Assembly (NCBI GenBank): GCA_964468645.1
Contig: CAYXUU010000004.1
Coordinates: 124,001 to 188,000, forward strand
Source of the DNA: JAIOZK01 sp964468645
Lineage (GTDB): Bacteria > Bacteroidota > Bacteroidia > Bacteroidales > JAIOZK01
Reading direction: 5' to 3'
DNA: 64,000 bases
Shown: one piece after another, positions 45,397-53,597 of the stretch
How positions within the stretch are numbered: position 1 is the stretch's first letter
Layout of the letters: each line of letters starts with the position of its first letter
Program-made: the position numbers and the translations under genes
The notes under the pieces: model-generated
Told to the model about the DNA's origin: nothing
Databases searched by the model: none
Seen by the model: only the letters and a program-made list of their open reading frames with translations

Positions 45397-46467
45397 CTAT
45401 ATCTTAACCTCACTTTTTCCTTTGTCCTTTTGTCTTTTGCCTTTTATCTTGCTTCCATTATTTCTCCTGAAAAACTTCAGATTATATACAAAGATAGTAC
45501 CTGCCATGGCAGGGATCACAATGTTGATCAACCATAATGCAGATGCAGCAGATAATATCCCAAGTTCAATTTTGTTGGTCAGCAAATCTGCATGCGTAAA
45601 AAACATGCCGATAATAAAAATAGATACACTGCCCCTGACCCCTAATTCTGCAAGTGCTACCGTTGGTATTGCCGTTAAGAAAAGATATACGACAGAGATC
45701 AGTATAAACGCATCCATCACGGGAATCTTTACAGAAAAAAACCGTAATAACAGATAAAACTGAAATGAGAAAATCAGATATCTCAGGATGCTGATGAATA
45801 AAACATTTAACAATTCTATTTTCGAGAATAATGAAAAGGCATGAAGGTTTTCCCTGAGTTTTATCCAGTTGGGCCTGGTAAATTGCCTCAGGAAATTTGT
45901 AAGAATTCCTATATTGAAATAAAATAAAAGTATTAAAAGATTACCGATAACCAGAACCGCAAGAATCCCATAATAAAAATAGTTCAGGAAACTATCATGC
46001 TCCATATAATCAGGGATGAAGATGAGCAAACCTACTGATCCGATGATAATGGTCGTGATAAGCTGGCTGATACTTCCAACAATAGTAATCAGGATCCCTT
46101 CAATATGATTGGCTTTCTCCAATATAAACACCCTGCCAAAATAATCGCCTACCCTGTTGGGTAAAAATGCACTTACAGATATCCCTGTGAGGATGGCTTT
46201 AAAAGCTTTCGGGAATTTTACCTTTTCGATTTTTCGTATCAGGAATTGCCATTTAAAGGTTTCAATACCCCAGTTGATCAGCATCAAAGCAAAAACCAGA
46301 ATTATGCCGTAAACAAATCCCGGCTGGTTTATCAGATCTTTAAAGCCAGGATACAGATCCTCAAGTTTTCTTTTATGGAATATCTGGAAATACAGGAAAG
46401 TATAGGTTGCAACAATGATAATAATCCTTATTATGTAATTGTAGGTTTTAAGTACTTTTGTCTTCAT
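45397..46467 (-). CDS. Lysylphosphatidylglycerol synthase TM/flippase-like protein
   Basis: A ~356-aa integral membrane protein of the UPF0104/LPG-synthetase-TM family with about eight helices. ISVSAFLPNRVGDYFGRVF (about residue 98) and AIPTVALAELGVRGS (about 270) are the family landmarks. ATG 46467 (MKTKVLKTYN) is preferred over TTG 46479. The last ~17 residues (KIKGKRQKDKGKSEVKI) are encoded by AAAAGGCAAAAGACAAAAGG repeat sequence (45420-45455), so the native stop appears to have been replaced by repeat DNA. Its start overlaps the divergent ruvC region. Confidence 0.82.
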   Translation of the reverse strand: MKTKVLKTYNYIIRIIIIVATYTFLYFQIFHKRKLEDLYPGFKDLINQPGFVYGIILVFALMLINWGIETFKWQFLIRKIEKVKFPKAFKAILTGISVSAFLPNRVGDYFGRVFILEKANHIEGILITIVGSISQLITTIIIGSVGLLIFIPDYMEHDSFLNYFYYGILAVLVIGNLLILLFYFNIGILTNFLRQFTRPNWIKLRENLHAFSLFSKIELLNVLFISILRYLIFSFQFYLLLRFFSVKIPVMDAFILISVVYLFLTAIPTVALAELGVRGSVSIFIIGMFFTHADLLTNKIELGILSAASALWLINIVIPAMAGTIFVYNLKFFRRNNGSKIKGKRQKDKGKSEVKI

Positions 46468-46493
46468 CTCACGAATCAATTAACAGCTCTTAT

Positions 46494-47045
46494 TTGGCAA
46501 CTGACAAAATCATATTAGGTATAGATCCGGGCACAACAATAATGGGTTATGGCCTTATTCATAACAAAGATAAAAAGATTGGGATGATAACCCTGGGTAT
46601 CCTGAAATTAAACAAATACAGCGATCATCCTGTCAAACTTCAAAAAATCTTTGAACGGGTATCCGGATTAATCACAGAATACCATCCCGATGAACTCGCC
46701 ATTGAGGCACCTTTTTTTGGTAAGAATGTCCAGTCAATGTTAAAACTCGGCAGGGCACAGGGTGTTGCTATGGCAGCGGCACTGGCAAAAAACATTCCCA
46801 TTTTTGAATATTCCCCCCGCAAAATCAAACAATCGATAACAGGTAAAGGTAATGCCAGCAAGGAGCAGGTATCGGCCATGTTATGTACCCTGCTGAATAT
46901 CAAATCATCCCCTCCATACTTTGATGCTACAGATGGTCTTGCAGTAGCCGTTTGTCATCACTTTCAGCAAGGGCCGGAAGCTGGTGGTAAGAAATATGGA
47001 AGCTGGAAGTCATTCTTAAGTGATAATCCTGAACGGTTGCATTAA
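46494..47045 (+). CDS. ruvC: Holliday junction resolvase RuvC
   Basis: A ~183-aa RuvC endonuclease resolving Holliday junctions with RuvAB. Acidic catalytic residues: Asp in ILGIDPGTTIMGYG, Glu in LAIEAPFFGKNVQSML, and Asp in DATDGLAVAVCHH. No ATG precedes the first motif. TTG 46494 (LATDKIILGIDPG) fits best; TTG 46458 would add 12 residues overlapping the divergent gene start. Confidence 0.92.
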   Translation: MATDKIILGIDPGTTIMGYGLIHNKDKKIGMITLGILKLNKYSDHPVKLQKIFERVSGLITEYHPDELAIEAPFFGKNVQSMLKLGRAQGVAMAAALAKNIPIFEYSPRKIKQSITGKGNASKEQVSAMLCTLLNIKSSPPYFDATDGLAVAVCHHFQQGPEAGGKKYGSWKSFLSDNPERLH

Positions 47046-47082
47046 ATGGCAATTTTGGTGGTGAATGATGTTCCCTGTAAGC

Positions 47083-47455
47083 AAGGGATTTGACTTTAGC
47101 TAAAAAAGCGACTTTAGAGATATAAGCGAAAACAAATGAAGGTCAAACTTTTCAGGAAATTTCGAAAAACATATCCTTTCTATAAACTATCTCACAAAAC
47201 TTTCGCATAGCAATAACCATGATTCTTAAATTCTTTCTCCAAATTCATCAGGCAAGAATTTGTCGAAAGATAAATATAACGTGAAATTTCTCCCAATCTG
47301 TTTACATGTCACTTTCGCTGAGTTCGCTTTGTTCGCTATAGTCGCTTTCGTCTCTTCGTTCGCTCAAGTCATTAAAGCCCGACATTGCCAATTACCTACT
47401 ACTTTTGCCTTTATCCTTTTGCCTTTGTACTTTTGCCTTTGTACTTTTGTCCTGA
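47083..47455. repeat. Mosaic of dispersed repeats between ruvC and arginase-like gene
   Basis: The 413-bp gap contains GCGACTTTAGAGATATAAGCG (about 47108) and TTCGCTATAGTCGCTTTCG with TCTTCGTTCGCTCAAGTC (about 47330-47370), one family of GACTTAAGCGA-like units on both strands, then ACTTTTGCCTTTATCCTTTT and repeats (47400-47450) of the AGGCAAAAGGAC family. No gene is visible. Confidence 0.6.
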
Positions 47456-47458
47456 TCC

Positions 47459-48634
47459 CTACATCAGCTTCTGATAAGCCTGCCACCACCTGTCAGGTAT
47501 TTCATCATTCAGGGCTGTTTGATAATCATTATATGAGCAGGGGATAAAATGGTGTCGTTCATATTTAATTCTCAGGCTGGCCCTGACCGGGACTTCCATC
47601 CACCAGCGATCGGAGACTTTGCTTTTATAAAAGACGATTTTATCTTTATGATCCCTGATCGAAACGGTGTACCTGATAAATCCTTCTTTATTTTTATGAG
47701 GAAAGTCTTGGGGGCGCTTATAGAATCCATCAATAAAATACCATATCATCTGGGCAGTAAGATGTGCCGTTTGTCCATTAATATCCTTTTCGGGATTCAT
47801 TTCAAAAAATCCGATACAGTTGAGTTTATCGCTCAGTCCTGCATAACGTGCTATCTGACAGGCCTCTTCACCGTAAAATCCGTTTGGCGTGGCATTATTA
47901 TTTCCCGGGGCATCGGATTGCCTGATCGCGGAAACATCAAAACTGATCAGGTCTGCATTTCTTACCATGGGCTCAACCTCTTCAAGATCACTTCTTACTT
48001 TTCCAAGACGGTAACAATCGAAAAACAGGTTGTTCATCAACTCGATGGCCTCATGATCGACAAAATAGGTCTGATAGCCGATATTTGTATAATTGAACAG
48101 AAAGTTGGGCTGGTGCAAAATAATTTTGCTCAGAAAAGACCTTGAATAGATCTCCTCTTCCTTGTCACCCAGATCGAAAACCGGATCAACAACAGCAATA
48201 TTGATTATCTGGCCAATCTTTTCAAATGCTTTGTAAATGGCATAGGTTAAATCCTGGCTGCCACCCAATATTACAGGAATAATTTCATGTTCAATAAGTT
48301 CAGAAACAACCTCTGTAAGCGCAAAATAGGTATCATTGATTGTATTTCCTGCCCTGATATTTCCCAGGTCAGCTATCCGAATCTCCTCATCGCCCTGGTA
48401 TAATGGAAAAAGATATTTCCTGATCTCATCCGGAGCCATGGCACACCCTTGATTATTATAGGCATTTCTTTCTTCATTAACCCCGATCAGTGCGATATCA
48501 ATACCTTCAAGATCGGGAAAAGCCCCTTCCTTGCTATAGCTCCTCACAACATCACCCATTCGCTTTTTATGTGTACGGTCAGCGTATTCGTAACCAGCCA
48601 TGGAGATGGGGTTGAAGTAAATATTTATGTCCAT
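47459..48634 (-). CDS. Arginase-family (formimidoylglutamase-like) protein, degenerate metal site
   Basis: A 391-aa ureohydrolase-fold protein. The arginase landmarks are recognisable but altered: GGSQDLTYA (usually GGSHDLT, metal His replaced by Gln), AVVDPVFDLGD (usually DAHxD) and SFDVSAIRQSDAPG (usually SFDxDxxDP). Loss of several metal ligands argues against arginase or formimidoylglutamase activity. This is a known Bacteroidota-specific branch often encoded beside topA. ATG 48634 (MDINIYFNP) is chosen over an in-frame start nine codons upstream. In Flavobacteria, as I recall, the type IX gldKLMN cluster is in this neighbourhood, but here ruvC follows. Confidence 0.75.
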   Translation of the reverse strand: MDINIYFNPISMAGYEYADRTHKKRMGDVVRSYSKEGAFPDLEGIDIALIGVNEERNAYNNQGCAMAPDEIRKYLFPLYQGDEEIRIADLGNIRAGNTINDTYFALTEVVSELIEHEIIPVILGGSQDLTYAIYKAFEKIGQIINIAVVDPVFDLGDKEEEIYSRSFLSKIILHQPNFLFNYTNIGYQTYFVDHEAIELMNNLFFDCYRLGKVRSDLEEVEPMVRNADLISFDVSAIRQSDAPGNNNATPNGFYGEEACQIARYAGLSDKLNCIGFFEMNPEKDINGQTAHLTAQMIWYFIDGFYKRPQDFPHKNKEGFIRYTVSIRDHKDKIVFYKSKVSDRWWMEVPVRASLRIKYERHHFIPCSYNDYQTALNDEIPDRWWQAYQKLM

Positions 48635-48705
48635 TGGTAGTCTATAGTTTAATGGTAGCAAAATTAATTAAATCTATTAATGAAAAGGGTTGATTTTGAT
48701 TTTTG

Positions 48706-49068
48706 CTACAAAGGAGGTTGGTGAATATTATTGATGAAATGGTAGTTTGCAATATTTGACTTGAGCGTATCAAAAGTATCTCTATTAATGTATTCACATT
48801 CAAGGGCATAATCAAGCCAAACTTGTGTTTCGGCTGCTTCACCCTCAGCATCAGATAACTTTGCAATGAATGACTTTGGATATCTTCTTTTACGATAAGC
48901 TTCAGCAATATTACCAGAAACAGAACGAGATGACCTTCTAATCTGATCTGTAAGTGAATATGTTTCTTCTTTGGGAAATATTTTAGAAATCCTGAATATT
49001 TCTATTCCAGCTTTAAACGAAGTCTGAAATACCCTAAGGTCCCTATGTGTCCTTATTTTATCACTCAT
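48706..49068 (-). CDS. Four-helix-bundle (S23/IVS-type) protein
   Basis: A ~120-aa four-helix-bundle protein of the family first seen in 23S rRNA intervening sequences: KIRTHRDLRVFQTSFKAGIE, KEETYSLTDQIRRSSRSVSG, NIAEAYRKRRYPKSFIAKLS and ETQVWLDYALECEYI. The C-terminal NYHFINNIHQPPL departs from the usual YE-I--ML ending, so the last helix may have been replaced by neighbouring repeat DNA. It is inserted between topA and the arginase-like gene and flanked by CGCTGAAGTCGCTGAAGTC repeats (about 49096-49115). The molecular role is unknown. Confidence 0.78.
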   Translation of the reverse strand: MSDKIRTHRDLRVFQTSFKAGIEIFRISKIFPKEETYSLTDQIRRSSRSVSGNIAEAYRKRRYPKSFIAKLSDAEGEAAETQVWLDYALECEYINRDTFDTLKSNIANYHFINNIHQPPL

Positions 49069-49133
49069 AGTCTCAGATCTAGAAAGCATTATTATCGCTG
49101 AAGTCGCTGAAGTCGAACTATGCTATCTGCCAG

Positions 49134-51452
49134 CTACCCTTTCTTCCGGAACCTCTTCTTGGGTGTATTTGCCGGGTCTTCAGCAATCTTATAAATTTCT
49201 TCCAGGGTAAGGGCCGTGGGATCAGTACCCCTGGGGATTTTAAAATTTTTCTTGTCGATTTTTATGAAAGGACCATAGCGCCCCCTGAGAACTTTCACCT
49301 TGGGATCTTCATCGAATTCTTTCAGGACATTGTCCTTTTCCTTTTGTCTTTTTTCTTCTATCAGTTCAATAGCTGCTTCCTGCGTGATTATCGATGGATC
49401 GGTATTTTTAATAGAGTAGAACGCATTCTTATGTTTCACATAGGGTCCAAAACGTCCAATATTAACTGTGAGTTCCTCTCCTTCATATTCTCCAATGGAT
49501 TGGGGATAATCAAATAATTTCATAGCCTCTTCCAGCGTAATGGTATCAATACTCTGATCTTTGCGCATCCCTGCAAAGCGGGGTTTTTCTTCATTATCTG
49601 TATCGCCAATCTGGATCAGTGTGCCGTATCTCCCGATTTTTGCAAAGACATTTTTCCCTGTTTCAGGATCCTGTCCAAGCAGGCGTTCACCACTGAACTT
49701 TTTGGTTTTTTCCTGGGTATCTTCTATTTTATTATGAAATGGACCGTAGAATTCCTTGATCATTTCATTCCATACCTTTTGCCCTTCGGCAATTTCATCG
49801 AATTCCTTTTCAACATTGGCAGTAAATCCGTAATCGAGAATATCATCAAAATGTTGCATCAGGAATTTATTGACCAGGTTACCAAGATCGGTAGGTGCCA
49901 GTTTGCCTTTTTCAAAGCCAACATATTCTTTTTTCTGTTCTTCGGTGATATGATCGTTCTTTAGTGTGATATGATCATAATTGCGCTGCTTGCCCTTTTT
50001 GTCTTCTTTAACTACATACTCTCTTTTCTGAATGGTTGAAATAGTCGGGGCATAGGTTGAAGGCCTTCCAATTCCCAGTTCTTCCATTTTCTTAACCAGG
50101 CTGGCTTCGGAATATCTCCAGGGTGCCTGGGTATATCGCTGGATGGCATTCATTTGTATCATATCAAGAAGATCTCCAACTTTTAATGGTGGCAAAACAG
50201 AAGCCTGATCTTCAAGTAGGTCATCATCGACTGATTCAAAATAGACCTTTAGAAAACCATCGAATTTAATCACTTCACCTCTGGCAACAAACTTTTCCTT
50301 TGTTGTTGAAACACCAATATCTATCGTTGTTTTTTCCAGTTGGGCATCGCTCATCTGGGAGGCGATTGTTCGTTTCCAGATCAGGTCGTACAATCTTTTC
50401 TCCTGCTGGTTACCACCGATAGTTTTTTTATTCATATCGGTTGGCCTGATCGCTTCATGAGCTTCCTGGGCGCCTTTTGACCTGGTGGTATATTTCCTTG
50501 TTTTAACATATTTTTCACCGTATGACGCTGTTATCTCTTCCTTTGCCATTGCAATGGCCAGATTCGAAAGGTTCACAGAATCGGTCCTCATATAGGTAAT
50601 CTTACCGGATTCGTAAAGATTCTGGGCTACCCTCATGGTATTTGACACCGAGAATCCCAGCTTACGACTCGCCTCCTGCTGAAGTGTAGATGTAGTAAAC
50701 GGCGGTGCCGGTGATTTTTTGGCAGGTTTCTTTTCAATCTTTCCAACCTTGTATTCTGCACCGATACAGTTTTCAAGAAACTTAACCGATTCTTCGCGGG
50801 TTTTAAACCGTTTGGGAAGATCAGCTGAGAATTCTTGATTTTTGCCATCTTCTTTTAGGGTAAATTTTGCAGTTACCTTATAGGCAGAAACAGGTTTAAA
50901 GTTTTTGATCTCTTCTTCTCTTTCAGCAATGAGCCGTACAGCTACTGACTGAACCCTTCCTGCAGATAATGCCGGCTTAACTTTTTTCCACAGCAATGGT
51001 GATAATTCAAATCCTACCAGTCTGTCGAGTACCCTGCGGGCCTGTTGGGCATTTACCAGGTTATTATCAATATTCCTTGGATGATCAATCGCTTCCTTGA
51101 TGGCATTGCGGGTGATCTCATGAAATACAATTCTTTTAACTTTCTTTTCGTCAAGTTTCAATGCATTTACAAGGTGCCATGAGATCGCTTCCCCTTCACG
51201 GTCTTCATCAGTTGCCAGCCATATTATCTCCGCATCTTTTGCCGATTTCTTTAATTCACTGACGATCTTTTTCTTATCCAATGAAACGATATAATTGGGT
51301 TCAAAATCTTTTTCAATATCTACACCAAGGCCCTTTTTTGCAAGATCCATCACATGTCCCATGCTTGATTTAACAACGAAATCCTTCCCAAGAAATCCTT
51401 CTATTGTTCTTGCTTTTGCCGGTGACTCTACGATTACAAGGTTTTTTATCAT
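49134..51452 (-). CDS. topA: DNA topoisomerase I
   Basis: A 772-aa type IA topoisomerase: TOPRIM domain (LVIVESPAKARTIEGFLG, then DEDREGEAISWHL near residue 110), the active-site Tyr in TYMRTDSVNLS (about residue 290), and C-terminal TopA repeats (GRFGPYVKHKNAFYS, GRYGPFIKIDKKNFKIP) in place of classical zinc fingers. It relaxes negative supercoils. A weak TAGTTTTG -7 box lies on the minus strand at 51487-51494. Confidence 0.96.
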   Translation of the reverse strand: MIKNLVIVESPAKARTIEGFLGKDFVVKSSMGHVMDLAKKGLGVDIEKDFEPNYIVSLDKKKIVSELKKSAKDAEIIWLATDEDREGEAISWHLVNALKLDEKKVKRIVFHEITRNAIKEAIDHPRNIDNNLVNAQQARRVLDRLVGFELSPLLWKKVKPALSAGRVQSVAVRLIAEREEEIKNFKPVSAYKVTAKFTLKEDGKNQEFSADLPKRFKTREESVKFLENCIGAEYKVGKIEKKPAKKSPAPPFTTSTLQQEASRKLGFSVSNTMRVAQNLYESGKITYMRTDSVNLSNLAIAMAKEEITASYGEKYVKTRKYTTRSKGAQEAHEAIRPTDMNKKTIGGNQQEKRLYDLIWKRTIASQMSDAQLEKTTIDIGVSTTKEKFVARGEVIKFDGFLKVYFESVDDDLLEDQASVLPPLKVGDLLDMIQMNAIQRYTQAPWRYSEASLVKKMEELGIGRPSTYAPTISTIQKREYVVKEDKKGKQRNYDHITLKNDHITEEQKKEYVGFEKGKLAPTDLGNLVNKFLMQHFDDILDYGFTANVEKEFDEIAEGQKVWNEMIKEFYGPFHNKIEDTQEKTKKFSGERLLGQDPETGKNVFAKIGRYGTLIQIGDTDNEEKPRFAGMRKDQSIDTITLEEAMKLFDYPQSIGEYEGEELTVNIGRFGPYVKHKNAFYSIKNTDPSIITQEAAIELIEEKRQKEKDNVLKEFDEDPKVKVLRGRYGPFIKIDKKNFKIPRGTDPTALTLEEIYKIAEDPANTPKKRFRKKG

Positions 51453-51494
51453 TTTCTTTTTGCTGTTTCTGTTTTAAAAACGGGTACAAAACTA

Positions 51495-52025
51495 TATAAA
51501 TTATTGTTGAACTGTTGAATCGTTGAAATGTTTAACCGTTTAATTACGTACCTGCCGAAGCTTTTGCTTTGAAATGTTTAATTTTTCCGATTGATGATAT
51601 GTTGGTTCCTACATTCATTTTTCTATTAATACTTTTTTAGGGTGAAATGTTCCGGTGGGTAATGAATTTTTTTGATCAAATAAATCAGCGTTCCATATCC
51701 AAAGCTAATGTCTGATTACTGCCACTTTTGCCTTTGTCATTTTACCTCGTTTTTAATATCATCATAACTCAACTTTTTTACTTTTTACAATGAAATATTT
51801 GACTTTTTTATAAATATTGAGTAAGTTTGTAACTCGAACTTGAGTTACGTCTTTCGGAATACAAGATTCGGGTTATGGGGAATTACTAAGATCTTGATTT
51901 ATCTAACTTAGCTTTTGAGCTTGTTATAAAGGTTCATATGAGTTCTGTAAGCAAGGCAGCCAGGTAAGAAGAAAATTGGAACAAATTCATCCCATAACCC
52001 GTAACTCATAACCCGACACAATTAA
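51495..52025. repeat. Repeat-filled 588-bp gap before the polysaccharide locus
   Basis: Holds GTTGAACTGTTGAATCGTTG with TTTAACCGTTTAA (about 51505-51545), TTGCCTTTGTCATTTTACC (about 51727), and an inverted repeat TCGGGTTATGGGG (about 51869) against CCCATAACCCG (about 51990) with a second ATAACCCGA. No gene is seen. The promoter for the downstream regulator should lie in its right part but is not clear. Confidence 0.45.
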
Positions 52026-52040
52026 CCAGAACCAAAAACT

Positions 52041-52574
52041 ATGCTCGACACTCTCATCACCTCTAAAACCCGGATCAAACTGCTGTTACGCTTCTTCCTA
52101 AATAGTAACGCAAGTTCTTATTTAAGAAGCCTTGCCTCTGAATTCGATGAATCCACCAATTCGATCAGGGTAGAATTAAACCGCTTTGAGAAAGCAGGTC
52201 TTCTTGACACCTATCTGGAAGGAAATAAAAAAATGTTTAAAGCCAATACCTCACATCCTTTATTTCCGGATATTAAGAGTTTGCTGATGAAGCATATTGG
52301 CCTGGATAAAATCGTCGAAAATGTGATAAAGAAACTTGGTGAGGTAAAAAAAGTACTTGTTGCTGGTGACTTTGCAAACGGAATGGACAGCAAGATCATT
52401 GATCTGATCTTTGTTGGTGAGAAGATCAATAAAACATATTTGATTACTCTGGTAGAAAAAGCAGAGAAAATGATAAAACGAAGGATCAGGTATCTGATCA
52501 TGAGCGAGGATGAATATAATGATTTTGAGAAACTAAATAACGAAGAAGGAATGTTGGTGATCTGGGGAAAGTAA
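52041..52574 (+). CDS. Winged-helix regulator with NTase-like C-terminal domain, UpxY-associated
   Basis: A 177-aa protein: N-terminal winged helix (LITSKTRIKLLLRFFLNSNA, EFDESTNSIRVELNRFEKAG, wing NKKMFKANTSHP), then a domain resembling a nucleotidyltransferase fold, VLVAGDFANGMDSKIIDLIF, in which the usual GS and DxD catalytic residues are not conserved. Such proteins are often encoded directly before UpxY/NusG-like genes at Bacteroidota capsular loci, so a role in turning on the following polysaccharide genes is likely. The ligand is unknown. Confidence 0.7.
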   Translation: MLDTLITSKTRIKLLLRFFLNSNASSYLRSLASEFDESTNSIRVELNRFEKAGLLDTYLEGNKKMFKANTSHPLFPDIKSLLMKHIGLDKIVENVIKKLGEVKKVLVAGDFANGMDSKIIDLIFVGEKINKTYLITLVEKAEKMIKRRIRYLIMSEDEYNDFEKLNNEEGMLVIWGK

Positions 52575-52737
52575 GGCAGTGAGTGGTGAACAGTGAATAG
52601 ATTGAAAGGGATGACATCCGCGAAGAAGGAGAGGATACCATCCCTGGTAGGTAAGACAAAAGATAAAAGTAAAAAGATTGAGACAGCATTAAGGATACGG
52701 GACGAACTTAACAAAGGAACAATCGAACAATGAAGCA

Positions 52738-53250
52738 ATGAAACAATGGTACGCCATATACACAAAATCCCGCACCGAAAAGAAGGTGGTCAAACTCCTG
52801 GATGATTTCGGTATAGAATGCTATTTACCCTTGATCAAGAAGTTGAGGCAATGGAGCGACAGGAAGAAGTGGATAGAGGACCCGTTAATACGTTCATATG
52901 TATTTGTCAAAATTGCTGATGACAGGGAATACTTAAATGTTTTGCAGACCGATGGAGTGGTTCGTTTTGTTACTTTTGCCGGCAAAGCAGCCATGATCCC
53001 TGAAAAACAGATTGAAGATATCAAATTGCTGCTGGCATCGGAAAAAGAACTGGAAGTTACAACCGAGAACTTTGAACCGGGAATGGATATCATTGTTCAT
53101 GCCGGGCCACTTAAAGGCCTTGAGGGAGAGCTGATTGAGAAAAGAGGGAAGAACAAGGTCCAGGTGAAGCTGGAAGCGATAGGGCAGAGTATACTGGTGG
53201 AGATACCGGTGGTTTACCTGAAGAAGCGAAAGGAAGCAATAGTTGAATAG
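52738..53250 (+). CDS. UpxY-family transcription antiterminator (NusG-like)
   Basis: A 170-aa NusG paralogue: NGN domain (WYAIYTKSRTEKKVVKLLDD at residues 4-23, RSYVFVKIADDREYLNVLQT about 54-73) and a C-terminal KOW domain (PGMDIIVHAGPLKGLEGEL about 115-133). UpxY proteins prevent premature termination within the polysaccharide operon they head. The region before it contains AACAATCGAACAATGAAGC repeat units that run into its start codon. No clear JUMPStart-like element is seen. Confidence 0.9.
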   Translation: MKQWYAIYTKSRTEKKVVKLLDDFGIECYLPLIKKLRQWSDRKKWIEDPLIRSYVFVKIADDREYLNVLQTDGVVRFVTFAGKAAMIPEKQIEDIKLLLASEKELEVTTENFEPGMDIIVHAGPLKGLEGELIEKRGKNKVQVKLEAIGQSILVEIPVVYLKKRKEAIVE

Positions 53251-53275
53251 TCTTCATTTCTTAGTTAGCAGAATA

Positions 53276-53391
53276 GAAGGCAAAAGGCAAAAGGACAAAG
53301 GCAAAAGGACAAAGGACAAAGGCAAAAGGACAAAGGCAAAAGTGAGGGGATTTAAGTGACTTTAGAGACTTAAGCGAACTAGGCGACAAGG
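53276..53391. repeat. Tandem AGGCAAAAGGACAAA array and GACTTAAGCGA unit
   Basis: About nine partly regular units of AGGCAAAAGGACAAAGG-type sequence (53278-53341) run into GTGACTTTAGAGACTTAAGC (53357-53376). Further on, GCCTGAAATTCAGGC (53462-53476) is a compact 7-1-7 hairpin, and a GTGAACAGTGAATATTGAG unit (about 53548) precedes the dehydrogenase. The 347-bp gap thus lies between the antiterminator and its presumed operon and has no gene. Confidence 0.6.
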
Positions 53392-53597
53392 GAAGATAAC
53401 CCCGAAAAACCCCAGTATCCGGGATCACGTATCCAGGATCTGATTATATAAAAAACAAACGCCTGAAATTCAGGCAAAAACAAATTAGAGCCTTGTTCGG
53501 TTCCATTCAAAAGATGGGACTTAGGAGGCGGAGCTGTGGGCAGTGAACGGTGAACAGTGAATATTGAGATGGAATAAAGATTAATTAAAAGGACGAT

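Noticed and set aside
53276..53345. CRISPR array
   Set aside because: The AGGCAAAAGGAC units are contiguous and degenerate with no unique spacers and no cas genes nearby.
53251..53597. JUMPStart/ops-like element upstream of the polysaccharide genes
   Set aside because: GGAGGCGGAGCTGTG looks G-rich like JUMPStart but does not match its conserved core.
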